Under the pieces are notes generated by a model. That model did not search any database and had not been told where the DNA came from. It was given only the letters and a program-made list of their open reading frames with translations. From the NCBI GenBank assembly GCA_947498415.1, contig CANMKB010000002.1, positions 434,001-498,000 on the forward strand: DNA of 64,000 nucleotides, read 5' to 3'. The position numbers were made by a program, and so were the translations under genes. Source of the DNA: an uncultured Paracoccaceae bacterium. Its GTDB lineage: Bacteria > Pseudomonadota > Alphaproteobacteria > Rhodobacterales > Rhodobacteraceae. Of the stretch, positions 39,134 to 48,884 are shown one piece after another (the first letter of the stretch is position 1; each line of letters opens with the position of its first letter).

Positions 39134-39427
39134 CTATGGTCGGCCCGGTGTGCCCGGCGTTCCAGGAGTACGGCCGCCGCCGGATGTACTGCTGTCGTCA
39201 TCATCCGGTGGCAAGCACGGCTGGCCGGGTGGAATGACTGTGCCATCCGCCAAGATACACGGTTCTTCGTCATCCGGCGGGACACAGACATTGGTTCCCG
39301 GAATGACATCACATTCGTAATTGCCGAATTTATCGAACCGCGGTTCTGTTTGAATGGGTTCGGGTTCTGTCGCCGCACAGGCCGCAACAAATGCGCCTGA
39401 CGACACGCACAACATGAAATTGCGCAT
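39134..39427 (-). CDS. Small cysteine-containing acidic lipoprotein
   Basis: A 97-residue lipoprotein with lipobox AFVAAC (lipidated cysteine at residue 17). The mature chain has EPEPIQTEPRFDKFGNYEC, then VCVPPDDEEPC and PCLPPDDDD, with four cysteines beyond the lipidated one, and a low-complexity tail of T-P-G repeats. The EPxPIxTEP segment is shared with the next small lipoprotein. It is probably periplasmic or outer-membrane. Function is unknown. Confidence 0.75.
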   Translation of the reverse strand: MRNFMLCVSSGAFVAACAATEPEPIQTEPRFDKFGNYECDVIPGTNVCVPPDDEEPCILADGTVIPPGQPCLPPDDDDSSTSGGGRTPGTPGTPGRP

Positions 39428-39552
39428 GGTTTTCGTCCTCCCTCGTTCGAAAGGAAGCCATTTAACCCGAAATATTCAGAAAAAGCTAGGTTTAGGCCAG
39501 TTTTGCACGGCTTGGGCGCACAGCCACGGCCCAGCGGGGCCGAAAAAGCGGA

Positions 39553-39569
39553 GGCTGCGTGAGGCAGCC
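39553..39569 (-). terminator. Terminator of the 47-residue lipoprotein gene
   Basis: GGCTGC (39553-39558) pairs with GCAGCC (39564-39569) over a five-base loop. A TTTTT run follows on the minus strand after five bases. Confidence 0.7.
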
Positions 39570-39580
39570 CCCACTGATTA

Positions 39581-39724
39581 TTACTTGTATTTGCCGGTGT
39601 GTGTCGGCTCTGTTGAAATCGGCTCAGGGTCGACAACAACGAATTCTTCTTCTGGCGCTTTTGCACATGCTGCAATGAATGCGACGAGGCCAAATGCCAG
39701 TACTGTCTTGATGCTCTTGGACAT
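39581..39724 (-). CDS. 47-residue lipoprotein
   Basis: A short gene read directly on the minus strand, ATG at 39724 to TAA at 39581. The protein begins MSKSIKTVLAFGLVAFIAAC, a clear lipoprotein signal with lipobox FIAAC (cysteine 20). The mature peptide is 28 residues, including FVVVDPEPISTEPTHTGKYK. GGAG is preceded by the leader ACTAAG; the site is modest. It shares EPxPIxTEP with the neighbouring 97-residue lipoprotein, suggesting common origin or common partner. It has its own terminator. Confidence 0.75.
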   Translation of the reverse strand: MSKSIKTVLAFGLVAFIAACAKAPEEEFVVVDPEPISTEPTHTGKYK

Positions 39725-39935
39725 CTTAGTCTCCTAATTTTATTTTCTTCGGAAACAGGGCCTTGGTGCCCTGCCTGCCCCTTGTTTGGGTACGAGGTAA
39801 ATCTGGTGTACCCGACGCGAAGCCTAGTCGATACAGACGAGAAAATAAACGGAATGACCAGAGGGTCACCATGATGTGACGTCAAAGACGCAAAACTCCG
39901 CCGACGTGGGCGGGATGTCGCTATATCTAGTAGGC

Positions 39936-40322
39936 TCATTGGAAAGCCTCCCAGATACAGATGTCGTTTTTAAGTGAAAATGCCTCAAAATACTGGATCG
40001 CTTCCGGCGAAGCGACGCCAAATTCAGTCTCACGATCGGAAAGAGAGATCACGATTTGATCGATTGTGAGGTTTTCAGCAGCAATTTCGGGAATCGCACT
40101 GTGGGTGCAGAGATACTCGAAATCATCGACAAGCTGCATGTATCCAACGCTTTGTTCTGCAATCGCAGGCATCACAAAACGCTGACGAAACACTTGGGTG
40201 CCATCCTGCAGCGTTTCCCAGAATTGCTCTTGCAACTCCAGCGCGTGGCCCGATGGAACAGACGACGCCTGCCCTGCCAATGGGGCCACAATCAAAGATG
40301 CAAGCAAAGCCAATCTATACAT
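39936..40322 (-). CDS. Exported conserved protein, DUF6497-like
   Basis: A 128-residue protein with a signal peptide (MYRLALLASLIVAPLAGQAS). The mature part, VFRQRFVMPAIA, DQIVISLSDRETEFGVA and the ending FSLKNDICIWEAF, fits a Rhodobacteraceae family I recall as DUF6497, sometimes mislabelled acetolactate synthase. Two cysteines could form a disulfide. The start at 40322 lies 8 bp inside the end of the upstream gene, so the two are coupled. Confidence 0.7.
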   Translation of the reverse strand: MYRLALLASLIVAPLAGQASSVPSGHALELQEQFWETLQDGTQVFRQRFVMPAIAEQSVGYMQLVDDFEYLCTHSAIPEIAAENLTIDQIVISLSDRETEFGVASPEAIQYFEAFSLKNDICIWEAFQ

Positions 40323-40674
40323 TGGCGGCCTCTTTGCGGCGCGCCGCATAGTTGGCCCAACGCACGCGATTGCGTGGATTGTGCAAAACTGCCTCGATCT
40401 GGGCTTCGGCGGTGCTTTTCGGGAACCGGCCTTCAAACCGCCCCCCTGCCCGTACGTTCAATCCCGTCGCGGTTTCAGTCACTTGCACAACAGGCGAAAA
40501 GCCACGCAAGCTTTGTAGCGAACGCCACATATCCTGACGCACTTGCTGTGCCACCTGCAAAGCACGGCCAGCGGGCAAATCTGCCTCGACAGACACATCA
40601 AAGCGCACCGGCAAATGCCGGGCCACGGTCACAGACCGATCTTCGCGAATGATATGCCAGGTGTTGCGAGGCAA
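40315..40674 (-). CDS. Conserved hypothetical protein with TTG start
   Basis: A 119-residue soluble protein. The start is TTG at 40674, preceded by AAAGGG at good spacing; no ATG is available. It shows a beta-alpha pattern (LPVRFDVSVEADLPAGRALQ) and a basic C-terminus, NPRNRVRWANYAARRKEA. No family is recognised. It overlaps the exported protein gene by 8 bp and lies 60 bp after pccB, perhaps on the pccB transcript. Confidence 0.65.
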   Translation of the reverse strand: MPRNTWHIIREDRSVTVARHLPVRFDVSVEADLPAGRALQVAQQVRQDMWRSLQSLRGFSPVVQVTETATGLNVRAGGRFEGRFPKSTAEAQIEAVLHNPRNRVRWANYAARRKEAANV

Positions 40675-40708
40675 TTGCGTACCCTTTTCAGAGAATAGTA
40701 GGTGGTAT

Positions 40709-40724
40709 GGGGGCTTTCGCCCCC
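40709..40724 (-). terminator. Short GC-rich hairpin after pccB
   Basis: GGGGGC (40709-40714) with GCCCCC (40719-40724) around TTTC. No T-run on the minus strand, so possibly a partial terminator or mRNA stabiliser allowing read-through. Confidence 0.45.
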
Positions 40725-40734
40725 AAAGCTTGGA

Positions 40735-42267
40735 TTACAGCGGGATGTTGTCGTGCTTTTTCCAAGGGTTTTTCAGCGACTTGTTGCGCAGTGATGCAAA
40801 GGCACGGCTGACACGGCGGCGTGTCGAATGCGGCATGATCACCTCATCGATAAAGCCACGCTCTGCGGCGACAAACGGGTTCGCAAAACGATCTTCATAG
40901 TCTTGCGTGTGCTGTGCGATCTTTTCCGCATCGCCCAGATCGGCGCGGTGGATAATCTCGGTTGCCCCTTTGGCCCCCATCACCGCGATCTCCGCAGTTG
41001 GCCAAGCGTAGTTGAAATCGCCCCGCAGGTGCTTGGACGCCATAACGTCATAGGCACCGCCATAAGCTTTCCGAGTGATCACAGTCACTTTTGGAACGGT
41101 TGCCTCGCCATAAGCGAACAACAATTTTGCACCGTGCTTAATAACACCACCATATTCCTGCGACGTGCCCGGCAAGAAGCCCGGAACATCAACCAGAGTC
41201 AGGATCGGAATTTCAAAGCAGTCACAGAAGCGCACAAACCGTGCCGCTTTGCGAGAGCTGTCGATATCCAAACAGCCTGCAAGAACCATTGGCTGGTTCG
41301 CCACAACGCCCACAGTCTGACCTTCCAAACGGATAAAGCCTGTGATGATGTTGCCAGCATAGTCTTCTTGGATTTCGTAGAAGTCACCTTCATCCGCGAC
41401 CTTCAGGATCAGTTCCTTCATGTCATAAGGCGAATTCGGGTTCTCTGGGATCAGCGTATCCAAGCTGTCTTCAACGCGGCCCGGCTGATCAAAGAATGGA
41501 CGTACCGGAGGCTTTTCTTTGTTGCTCAGCGGCAGGAAGTCGACAAGGCGACGTACTTCGGCCAGCGCTTCGACATCATTTTCAAATGCGCCATCGGCAA
41601 CCGAAGATTTCTTGGTATGCGTGGATGCCCCGCCCAGCTCTTCTGCTGTCACAACCTCATTGGTCACAGTTTTCACAACATCAGGACCGGTGACAAACAT
41701 GTATGAGCTGTCTTTAACCATAAAGATAAAGTCAGTCATCGCTGGAGAATATACCGCGCCACCTGCACATGGGCCCATGATCACAGAAATCTGCGGCACA
41801 ACGCCGGATGCCATGATGTTGCGCTGGAACACTTCGGCATAGCCTGCCAAAGACGCAACGCCTTCTTGAATACGTGCACCACCGGAATCGTTCAGACCAA
41901 TCACAGGTGCGCCATTCTGGATGGCCATATCCATGATTTTACAGATCTTTTCAGCGTGGGTTTCCGACAGCGACCCGCCAAACACTGTAAAGTCTTGAGA
42001 ATACACATAGACCATGCGGCCATTGATAGTGCCCCAACCGGTGATAACACCGTCGCCAGCTGGCTTTTGTTCTTGCATCCCAAACTCGGTGCAGCGATGC
42101 GCTTTGAACATGTCAAATTCTTCAAAGCTGTCTTCGTCCAACAAAAGCTCTATCCGCTCACGTGCGGTCAGTTTGCCTTTGGCGTGTTGCGCATCAATCC
42201 GACGCTGACCGCCCCCAAGGCGTGCCACATCGCGACGATCTTCAAGCTCTTTCAGGATATCTTTCAT
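40735..42267 (-). CDS. pccB: Propionyl-CoA carboxylase beta subunit
   Basis: A 510-residue carboxyltransferase. The first crotonase-like half has [20 protein letters not shown] and the second [21 protein letters not shown], with the oxyanion-hole glycines G-A-R-I-Q and G-A-Y-D. The conserved end [15 protein letters not shown] and [10 protein letters not shown] is typical of PccB. The ATG at 42267 has GAGGG upstream. It pairs with pccA 3 kb away. TTTGCAAA-type sites precede the gene. Confidence 0.97.
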   Translation of the reverse strand: MKDILKELEDRRDVARLGGGQRRIDAQHAKGKLTARERIELLLDEDSFEEFDMFKAHRCTEFGMQEQKPAGDGVITGWGTINGRMVYVYSQDFTVFGGSLSETHAEKICKIMDMAIQNGAPVIGLNDSGGARIQEGVASLAGYAEVFQRNIMASGVVPQISVIMGPCAGGAVYSPAMTDFIFMVKDSSYMFVTGPDVVKTVTNEVVTAEELGGASTHTKKSSVADGAFENDVEALAEVRRLVDFLPLSNKEKPPVRPFFDQPGRVEDSLDTLIPENPNSPYDMKELILKVADEGDFYEIQEDYAGNIITGFIRLEGQTVGVVANQPMVLAGCLDIDSSRKAARFVRFCDCFEIPILTLVDVPGFLPGTSQEYGGVIKHGAKLLFAYGEATVPKVTVITRKAYGGAYDVMASKHLRGDFNYAWPTAEIAVMGAKGATEIIHRADLGDAEKIAQHTQDYEDRFANPFVAAERGFIDEVIMPHSTRRRVSRAFASLRNKSLKNPWKKHDNIPL

Positions 42268-42336
42268 GCTGGACCCTCTTGCATTTGCAGACACCATAGG
42301 CCTGAACTCTGAGGGCGCAAAGCTCTTTTCGGCAAA

Positions 42337-42384
42337 TTTGCAAACCTATGCAAAGTCGACCACTGATAATTGCAAATAAGCAAA
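42337..42384 (-). promoter_or_regulatory. PccR-type binding sites before pccB
   Basis: TTTGCAAA (42337-42344), TATGCAAA (42347-42354), ATTGCAAA (42369-42376) and TAAGCAAA (42377-42384). The Rhodobacter sphaeroides regulator PccR recognises TTTGCAAA pairs upstream of pccB, as I recall; the spacing here differs from the four-base gap I remember. Confidence 0.65.
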
Positions 42385-42446
42385 GCCTTACCCGTTCAAC
42401 CGCACAACCATAGACACAATGAAATAACATCTTTACCACAATAGGT

Positions 42447-43673
42447 ATGTCTCAACTTGAATTCACGCGGCCCATTGTCCGGTATTTCGACCGAACCACG
42501 CCGCCGCACATCACGACATTGATCCTACTGGCAAGCCTTGGTGCGCTGGCAATGAACATCTTTTTGCCAAGCCTTCCGGGGATGACCACTTATTTTGAGA
42601 CCGATTATCGGATGATGCAGCTGTCCATCAGCGTGTACCTAGGCATGAATGCCGTCTTGCAAATCTTTGCCGGGCCAATATCAGATAAATACGGGCGACG
42701 ACCCGTCATACTTTGGGCGATTGCGCTCTTTCTTGCCGCAACAATCGGCTGCATCCTCGCCCCGACAGCAGAAACCTTTTTGCTATTCCGCATGATGCAG
42801 GCCGTTGCAGCAGCGTTGATGCTGATTAGCCGCGCAGCTGTGCGCGATATGGTTCCGACGGCCGAGGCCGCTTCGATGATTGGCTATGTCACCATGGGCA
42901 TGTCCATTGTCCCCATGATCAGCCCCGCCATTGGGGGCGTCTTGGAAGAGATGTTTGACTGGCGCGCCAATTTTATTGCCCTCTTTATTGTTGGGGCGGT
43001 GATTTGGGGTGTGGCCTGGATGGATATGGGAGAAACGAAATCCCCCAGCGCCCTATCCATCACCCAGCAATTCAAAGAGTATCCGGAATTGCTGCGAAGC
43101 ATACGGTTCTGGGGCTATGCCCTGGCTTCCGCCCTGTCGTCCGGGTCTTTCTTTGCGTTCCTCGGCGGTGCGCCCTTTGTTGCGACAACGATGTTTAACA
43201 TGTCCCCCACAGAGCTTGGCATTTACTTTGGTGCACCCACTGTGGGCTACATGGTGGGCAATTTTGTTTCTGGCCAATTGTCCGCCCGCGTGGGTGTTAA
43301 CCGTATGGTTCTATGGGGATGTTTGATCAACGGGATCGGTATGGGTCTGTCACTTCTGATCTTTGCTTTGGGCTATGGCAGCGCCCTGAGCTTCTTTGGC
43401 TTTGTGGTCTGCGTCGGCCTTGGGAATGGCTTAACCATCCCCAACGCAACTGCCGGGGCACTCTCCGTGCGGCCACAACTGGCCGGAACGGCGTCTGGCC
43501 TATCCGGAGCGATCCTTGTTGGCCTAGGTGCGCTCATTTCAGCCACTGCCAGTGCATTGCTGACCCCAGAAACTGGCGCATTCCCGCTTCTGTGGCTGAT
43601 GTTTATCTGTGCGGCACTCGGGTGTGTGTCAATTATGGCCGTCATGATCCGAGATCGCCGAGTTAAACTCTAA
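42447..43673 (+). CDS. MFS transporter, Bcr/CflA type
   Basis: A 408-residue 12-helix drug/H+ antiporter-like carrier. The loop 2-3 motif GPISDKYGRRPVILWAIALF is the MFS signature and FLPSLPGMTTYF in helix 1 is typical of the Bcr/CflA group. The first 20 residues are cytoplasmic. It lies between pccB and pccR, divergent from pccB; whether it belongs to propionate metabolism is open. The substrate is unknown. Confidence 0.92.
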   Translation: MSQLEFTRPIVRYFDRTTPPHITTLILLASLGALAMNIFLPSLPGMTTYFETDYRMMQLSISVYLGMNAVLQIFAGPISDKYGRRPVILWAIALFLAATIGCILAPTAETFLLFRMMQAVAAALMLISRAAVRDMVPTAEAASMIGYVTMGMSIVPMISPAIGGVLEEMFDWRANFIALFIVGAVIWGVAWMDMGETKSPSALSITQQFKEYPELLRSIRFWGYALASALSSGSFFAFLGGAPFVATTMFNMSPTELGIYFGAPTVGYMVGNFVSGQLSARVGVNRMVLWGCLINGIGMGLSLLIFALGYGSALSFFGFVVCVGLGNGLTIPNATAGALSVRPQLAGTASGLSGAILVGLGALISATASALLTPETGAFPLLWLMFICAALGCVSIMAVMIRDRRVKL

Positions 43674-43696
43674 AAGTCTCATCTGGATTTTTAAAG

Positions 43697-43734
43697 TTTG
43701 CAAATGTAAGTTAGTAGTCGTGCTAACTTGCAAA
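43697..43734 (+). promoter_or_regulatory. PccR autoregulatory site
   Basis: TTTGCAAA (43697-43704) and CTTGCAAA (43727-43734) flank an inverted repeat AAGTTAG-N8-CTAACTT (43708-43729), 17 bp before the pccR ATG. Confidence 0.6.
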
Positions 43735-43750
43735 CCCAGAGGGCGTGATT

Positions 43751-45151
43751 ATGGCCAGTCAAAAACTCTATGCCGGTGCAAAGCTCCGCGAAATCCGCAA
43801 TCGTGTGGCGTTGACGCAAAAAGACTTTGCCCAAAAGCTTGGCGTTTCACTGCCCTACCTCAATCAGATGGAAAACAATAACAGGCCTGTCTCGACTACC
43901 GTGGTGCTGGCCCTGGCGCAAGAATTTGGCATTGATGTCACCGAGCTTTCAACAGGTGACAGCGAGCGCCTTGTGAGCGACATGCGCGAAGCGCTCGCAG
44001 ACCCGGTACTTGCTGAAACAGAGGTTCCGCTGGCCGATATCAGGCTGTCGGCGTCAAACGCCCCGACCTTGGCGCGGGCGTTTTTGAAACTGCACCACGC
44101 CTATCGCCAAACACATGAACGGCTTGCCTCATTAGACGAAGCTTTGGGTCGAGAAGACGTACAAATGCAGCCCAGCCCGTGGGATGAGGTGCGTGACTTC
44201 TTTCACTATTGCGACAATTATATCGACGCAGTGGATCGCGCGGCTGAAAACTTTTCAAATATCGCACAAGAGCAAGATGGGGTGATAAATGCAGCTATTC
44301 AGGCCTTAAAGCAGATAGGTGTTACGGTATTATTTACCGATGACGCCGTTTTACGTCGCTATGATCCACAAACAGGAACGCTTCACCTTTCAACGCGTGC
44401 AGCCCCTGAAACGCGCAACTTTCAGATCCTCCTGCAAGTTGTTCTGTTGCAAAAGAATTCCCTGCTTGAAGCCACCCTTGATTTGGCCGGCTTTCAATCA
44501 GACTCCGCCCGCCAAATCGCCAAAATCGGCCTCGCCAACTATTTTGCAGGGGCTGCGATGATGCCCTACGGCAAGTTCCTAACCGCGGCACAATCGCTGC
44601 GCCACGATCTAGAGCGCCTTTCACAGACCTTTGGCGCCTCGATTGAGCAAGTGGCCCACCGGCTATCCACCCTTCAACGCCCTGGAAACAAAGGCGTGCC
44701 GTTCTTTTTTGTACGTGTCGATCAAGCGGGTACAATCACCAAACGCCACTCAGCCACGCGGCTCCAATTTGCCCGGTTTGGCGGCGCCTGCCCGCTTTGG
44801 AATGTGCACCGTGCGTTTGAAACCCCCGGACGTTTTCTGCGGCAACTGGCAGAGACGCCAGATGGGGTCAGATACTTCTCACTTGCACGCGATGTGTCGA
44901 AATCAGGCGGTCACTATGGGTCACCGGTGCGCCGATATGCGATTGCATTGGGGTGTGAGATCAAACATGCCGATCAGCTGATCTATGCAGACAATATGGA
45001 TGTTACCAACGCTGCATCATATCAACCGATCGGCATTTCGTGCCGGATTTGCGAACGGACAGATTGCCACCAGCGGTCGGTTCCTCCACTCGAACGCAAG
45101 TTGACCATTCACGAAAACACCCGGCACGTCTTGCCATACGAGGTGGGGTAA
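43751..45151 (+). CDS. pccR: Short-chain fatty acyl-CoA regulator (ScfR family, PccR)
   Basis: A 466-residue regulator. An XRE helix-turn-helix at about 10-65 (LREIRNRVALTQKDFAQKLG) is followed by a long effector region and the family-defining C-terminal cysteine cluster SCRICERTDCHQRSVPPLER. In Rhodobacter sphaeroides PccR controls propionyl-CoA carboxylase in response to acyl-CoA; RamB and MccR are relatives. Location beside pccB and the sites before both genes support the same role here. The ATG at 43751 is preferred over a GTG two codons earlier. Confidence 0.92.
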   Translation: MASQKLYAGAKLREIRNRVALTQKDFAQKLGVSLPYLNQMENNNRPVSTTVVLALAQEFGIDVTELSTGDSERLVSDMREALADPVLAETEVPLADIRLSASNAPTLARAFLKLHHAYRQTHERLASLDEALGREDVQMQPSPWDEVRDFFHYCDNYIDAVDRAAENFSNIAQEQDGVINAAIQALKQIGVTVLFTDDAVLRRYDPQTGTLHLSTRAAPETRNFQILLQVVLLQKNSLLEATLDLAGFQSDSARQIAKIGLANYFAGAAMMPYGKFLTAAQSLRHDLERLSQTFGASIEQVAHRLSTLQRPGNKGVPFFFVRVDQAGTITKRHSATRLQFARFGGACPLWNVHRAFETPGRFLRQLAETPDGVRYFSLARDVSKSGGHYGSPVRRYAIALGCEIKHADQLIYADNMDVTNAASYQPIGISCRICERTDCHQRSVPPLERKLTIHENTRHVLPYEVG

Positions 45152-45181
45152 TCTTGCAAAGACTCCTGCAAGTGGTTTGCA

Positions 45182-45216
45182 AAGTGGCGGTCCCTGCGGT
45201 GCCGCTGCCGCCACTT
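45182..45216 (+). terminator. Hairpin after pccR
   Basis: AAGTGGCGG (45182-45190) pairs perfectly with CCGCCACTT (45208-45216); an inner GCGG/CCGC stem is possible. No strong T-run. Two TTGCAAA motifs (45154 and 45176) lie at its left edge. Confidence 0.6.
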
Positions 45217-45233
45217 CCCTCGCAGGCAAACCT

Positions 45234-45470
45234 TTATGCTGCGAGCAGTCGGTAGATTTCATCTTTCAGCGCGGCCCGTTGCTTGCGAAGCTGAGACTCC
45301 GCAAGTTCTTCGATCGGCTCGATCAAAGTCTCTGCGCGATGCACCGCGCGATTGAGGGTATGATACTCATCCGCAAGACGCGCAAAATGCGCATCATTTT
45401 TCTTTAGATCACTGATCTTACTAGAAAATTCGGGAAACTCTTGCACCAGTTCATGTGGTGTATGGCTCAT
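45234..45470 (-). CDS. YdcH family (DUF465) small protein
   Basis: A 78-residue coiled-coil protein of DUF465 (PF04325): HELVQEFPEFSSKISDLKK, then NDAHFARLADEYHTLNRAVHR and KQRAALKDEIYRLL. The pattern is diagnostic. Function is unknown; such proteins are cytoplasmic and abundant in proteobacteria. It is convergent with pccR. Confidence 0.92.
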   Translation of the reverse strand: MSHTPHELVQEFPEFSSKISDLKKNDAHFARLADEYHTLNRAVHRAETLIEPIEELAESQLRKQRAALKDEIYRLLAA

Positions 45471-45547
45471 CGCCTATCTCCTTTTGCTGAGTCGTCTTAA
45501 TGTAACGCACTCAGGAGATAGGCGACTTGAGCAAGATCAAATGCGCC

Positions 45548-47203
45548 TTAGCGCTGTGCTGTTTTCCAGTTGTCATGCACCCAAGGGGCCGCATTCGAAG
45601 ACGGCAAGCGTTGCCCAAGAATGTGATCGGCGGCTTTTTCACCGGTCATGATGGATGGGCCATTCAAGTTGCCATTGGTGATGCGCGGGAAGATCGAGCT
45701 ATCGGCAACGCGCAGCCCTTCGACGCCGATTACGCGGCATTCTGGATCAACAACAGCCATTGGATCATCCACTGCCCCGATTTTACAGGTGCCACAGGGG
45801 TGGAAGGCACTTTCCACGTGCTCTTTGATAAAGCCATTCAGCTCATCATCGCTTTGCAGCGCCGCACCCGGCTGGATTTCATGTTTCACAAACGGTTTAA
45901 ACGCATCCTGCGCAAAAATCTCACGCGTGAGGCGAATACAGGTGCGGAAGTCTTCCCAATCCTGTTCGGTCGACATGTAGTTAAACAGGATTTTCGGATC
46001 ATCCTTAGGATCCGCACTCGCCAAAGTCACAGCGCCGCGCGATGGGCTGCGCATTGGGCCAACATGCGCCTGAAAGCCGTGCCCCTCCGCTGCGGCTTGG
46101 CCATCATAGCGCACTGCAATCGGCAGAAAGTGGTATTGAATGTCTGGATAGCTAACACCCGGTTTGGACCGGATAAAGGCCGCAGTCTCAAACTGGTTCG
46201 AAGCGCCAAGCCCGGTTTTGGTAAACAGCCACTGTGCCCCGATCATCGCTTTTCCAAGCAAATTCCAGTGCTTGTACAAAGTAATCGGTTGGCTGGCCGC
46301 CATTTGCAAATAAAGCTCTAGGTGATCTTGTAGGTTCTGTCCAACACCGGGGCGATCAGCAACCACGTCGATGCCATGCTCTGCCAAATGCGCGGCTGGT
46401 CCGATCCCTGACAGCATTAAAAGCTTAGGAGAGTTCAACGAGCTGGCCGAGATTATCACCTCACGTGCGGCACGGATCACTTCGATCTTGCCTCCGCGTT
46501 CAACCTCAACGCCCACGGCACGCCCTTCTTCGATGATAACGCGCCGCGCAAAGGCGCGGATGATGTCGCAGTTCTCGCGTTTTAGAGCGGGCTTCAGATA
46601 GGCATTGGCGGCAGACCAACGACGGCCTTTGTAAACCGTCATATCCATTGGGCCAAAGCCCTCTTGCTGTTCACCGTTGTAATCGTCGGTGACAGGATAC
46701 CCTGCCTGACGCCCCGCCTCGACAAACGCAGAATGCAACGGATTGTCGCGCGGGCCGCGTGTCACATGCAGCGGTCCATCCTTGCCACGCCATTCCGGAT
46801 CACCGCCCTGTCCGCTATCATGCCAGTGTTCCATGCGTTTGAAATACGGTAAAACATCTGCATAGCCCCAACCGGTGGCACCGCTGTCAGCCCAATGATC
46901 ATAGTCACCCGCGTGACCGCGCACATAGACCATCCCGTTGATCGAGCTTGATCCACCAACCACTTTACCGCGCGGGGTTACCAGCTGGCGCCCGTCCAAA
47001 TGCGGCTCTGGCTGGGATTTCAGGCCCCAGTCATACATCGACATATTCATCGGATAGCTTAGCGCTGCAGGCATCTGAATAAGTGGGCCCATATCAGTGC
47101 CCCCATGTTCGATGACCAAAACCCGTTTTCCGGCCTCTGCCAACCGATAGGCCATGGCACATCCGGCAGAGCCTGCGCCTACAATGACATATTCCGCAAT
47201 CAT
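45548..47203 (-). CDS. betA: Choline dehydrogenase
   Basis: A 551-residue GMC oxidoreductase that oxidises choline to betaine aldehyde with FAD. The dinucleotide motif is [23 protein letters not shown] signature [20 protein letters not shown] follows, and the active-site histidine lies in [12 protein letters not shown]. It is downstream of betB by 80 bp in the same direction; together they make glycine betaine for osmoprotection. In marine bacteria the same path feeds on choline as carbon source. Confidence 0.95.
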   Translation of the reverse strand: MIAEYVIVGAGSAGCAMAYRLAEAGKRVLVIEHGGTDMGPLIQMPAALSYPMNMSMYDWGLKSQPEPHLDGRQLVTPRGKVVGGSSSINGMVYVRGHAGDYDHWADSGATGWGYADVLPYFKRMEHWHDSGQGGDPEWRGKDGPLHVTRGPRDNPLHSAFVEAGRQAGYPVTDDYNGEQQEGFGPMDMTVYKGRRWSAANAYLKPALKRENCDIIRAFARRVIIEEGRAVGVEVERGGKIEVIRAAREVIISASSLNSPKLLMLSGIGPAAHLAEHGIDVVADRPGVGQNLQDHLELYLQMAASQPITLYKHWNLLGKAMIGAQWLFTKTGLGASNQFETAAFIRSKPGVSYPDIQYHFLPIAVRYDGQAAAEGHGFQAHVGPMRSPSRGAVTLASADPKDDPKILFNYMSTEQDWEDFRTCIRLTREIFAQDAFKPFVKHEIQPGAALQSDDELNGFIKEHVESAFHPCGTCKIGAVDDPMAVVDPECRVIGVEGLRVADSSIFPRITNGNLNGPSIMTGEKAADHILGQRLPSSNAAPWVHDNWKTAQR

Positions 47204-47285
47204 CTATAAATCTCCGCTAAAGCCTTGCCCTCGTTCATCTTTTCAGGCGCCGAGGTGGGCGGGCGGGAGGTGTCTGAAAGGGCGC

Positions 47286-48737
47286 TTAGAACGCCGCTTC
47301 GACATCTCCCATACGTACGTAAACTGACTTCACCTGGCTGTAGTGCTGGATCGCTTCTTTGCTGTTTTCACGCCCAACACCGCTGGCTTTTACGCCGCCA
47401 AAGGGCGCTTCGACCGGGGCATCGTTGTAGGAATTGATGAAACAGCTGCCCGCCTCAAGCTGGCCAATCACGCGGTGACCGCGGGACAGATCACGGGTAA
47501 ACACACCAGCTGACAGGCCGAATTCTGTGGCATTGGCGCGGGCAATCACCTCGGCCTCGTCTTCGAAATCCAACACAGCCATCACCGGGCCAAAGATTTC
47601 TTCCTGCGCGATCACCATATCATCTGTCACATCAGCAAAGACGGTTGGCGCAAGGAAATACCCCTGCATATCAACGCGTTCCCCACCACAAATCAGGCGA
47701 GCGCCTTCTTTTTTGCCTTGCTCGATATAGCCCAGCACGATGTTCATCTGACGCTCAGAGACCATTGGGCCAAAATTCGTCGCCTCATCCTGAGGGTCAC
47801 CTAAAACAGCGCCCTGAACGCGTTCTGCGAGACGCGCCAAAAACTTTTCTTTGATGTCTTTGTGAACAAACACGCGCGTGCCGTTGGAACACACCTGACC
47901 GGACGAATAGAAGTTACCATTGATCGCGCCACCCACGGCGTTTTCGATATCTGCGTCTTCAAATACGATCAGAGGGGACTTGCCGCCCAGCTCCATGGTG
48001 ACGTGTTTCATCTGTGACGCCGCCGCCGCATAGACTTTCTTGCCGGTTGGCACAGAGCCCGTCAGCGAAACTTTATCAACGCGCGGATCGTTGACCAACG
48101 CGCCGCCCACTTCGCCCATGCCTTGCACAACGTTATAAAGACCCGCTGGCAGGCCCGCCTCAACCAAGATTTCAGCCACTTTCAACGCACATAGAGGGGT
48201 TGTTTCGGATGGCTTAAAGATCATGGCATTGCCGCAGGCCAGCGCTGGTGCGCCTTTCCAGCATGCGATTTGGGTAGGATAGTTCCATGCCCCGATGCCC
48301 ACACAAACGCCCAGTGGTTCGCGCACAGTATAGACCCAATCTTCGCCCATCGGGATGTGCTCGCCCGTCAGGGTTGCAGCCAAGCCACCGAAGTATTCCA
48401 GCGCATCCGCACCAGATGTGGCATCGGCCACCAGCGTTTCTTGCAAAGGTTTTCCGGTATCAAAGGTTTCAAGCATCGAAAGTTCATGATTTCGCGCGCG
48501 GATCATGTCGGCGGCGCGGCGCAGGATGCGGCCACGCTCTGTTCCGGTCATCTTGGCCCATTCTTTTTGGGCGCGCTTGGCTGAGGAAATCGCTTGCTCG
48601 ACAATCGCTGGGGTTGCGGCATGTACCTTTGCGATCACCTCGCCGGTGGCGGGGTAAATCACATCAATCACATCACCGGCGGTGTCTTCGACATAGACGC
48701 CATCAACAAAGTGGCTGGCAGTTGGCTGAAGCTGCAT
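47286..48737 (-). CDS. betB: Betaine aldehyde dehydrogenase
   Basis: A 483-residue NAD(P)-dependent aldehyde dehydrogenase. The catalytic glutamate is in [10 protein letters not shown], the cysteine in [14 protein letters not shown], and [14 protein letters not shown] is the cofactor loop. The end, [21 protein letters not shown], is characteristic of BetB. It converts betaine aldehyde to glycine betaine. It is divergent from betI, with a palindromic operator between. Confidence 0.95.
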   Translation of the reverse strand: MQLQPTASHFVDGVYVEDTAGDVIDVIYPATGEVIAKVHAATPAIVEQAISSAKRAQKEWAKMTGTERGRILRRAADMIRARNHELSMLETFDTGKPLQETLVADATSGADALEYFGGLAATLTGEHIPMGEDWVYTVREPLGVCVGIGAWNYPTQIACWKGAPALACGNAMIFKPSETTPLCALKVAEILVEAGLPAGLYNVVQGMGEVGGALVNDPRVDKVSLTGSVPTGKKVYAAAASQMKHVTMELGGKSPLIVFEDADIENAVGGAINGNFYSSGQVCSNGTRVFVHKDIKEKFLARLAERVQGAVLGDPQDEATNFGPMVSERQMNIVLGYIEQGKKEGARLICGGERVDMQGYFLAPTVFADVTDDMVIAQEEIFGPVMAVLDFEDEAEVIARANATEFGLSAGVFTRDLSRGHRVIGQLEAGSCFINSYNDAPVEAPFGGVKASGVGRENSKEAIQHYSQVKSVYVRMGDVEAAF

Positions 48738-48806
48738 TTCGCACCCTTCCTAAGCAAATTTAGACGCGCACGAATAAGAGACTCACCTCTTTCCGTATGG
48801 CTCTTC

Positions 48807-48834
48807 AAAAACTTAAATGATCATACAAGTTTTT
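48807..48834. promoter_or_regulatory. Probable BetI operator
   Basis: AAAAACTT (48807-48814) and AAGTTTTT (48827-48834) form an inverted repeat centred exactly on TGATCA (48818-48823), between betB and betI. Confidence 0.7.
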
Positions 48835-48884
48835 TCCAGCAATTAGTGATTGCACATTTGCAAGCTGCGAAAGAAACTGCGCCC

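Noticed and set aside
39052..39939. 295-codon minus-strand open frame
   Set aside because: Out of frame with the two clear lipoprotein genes and the hypothetical it covers; no start signal or family.
40828..41706. 292-codon plus-strand open frame
   Set aside because: Entirely antisense to pccB, with no ribosome binding site and shadow-like composition.
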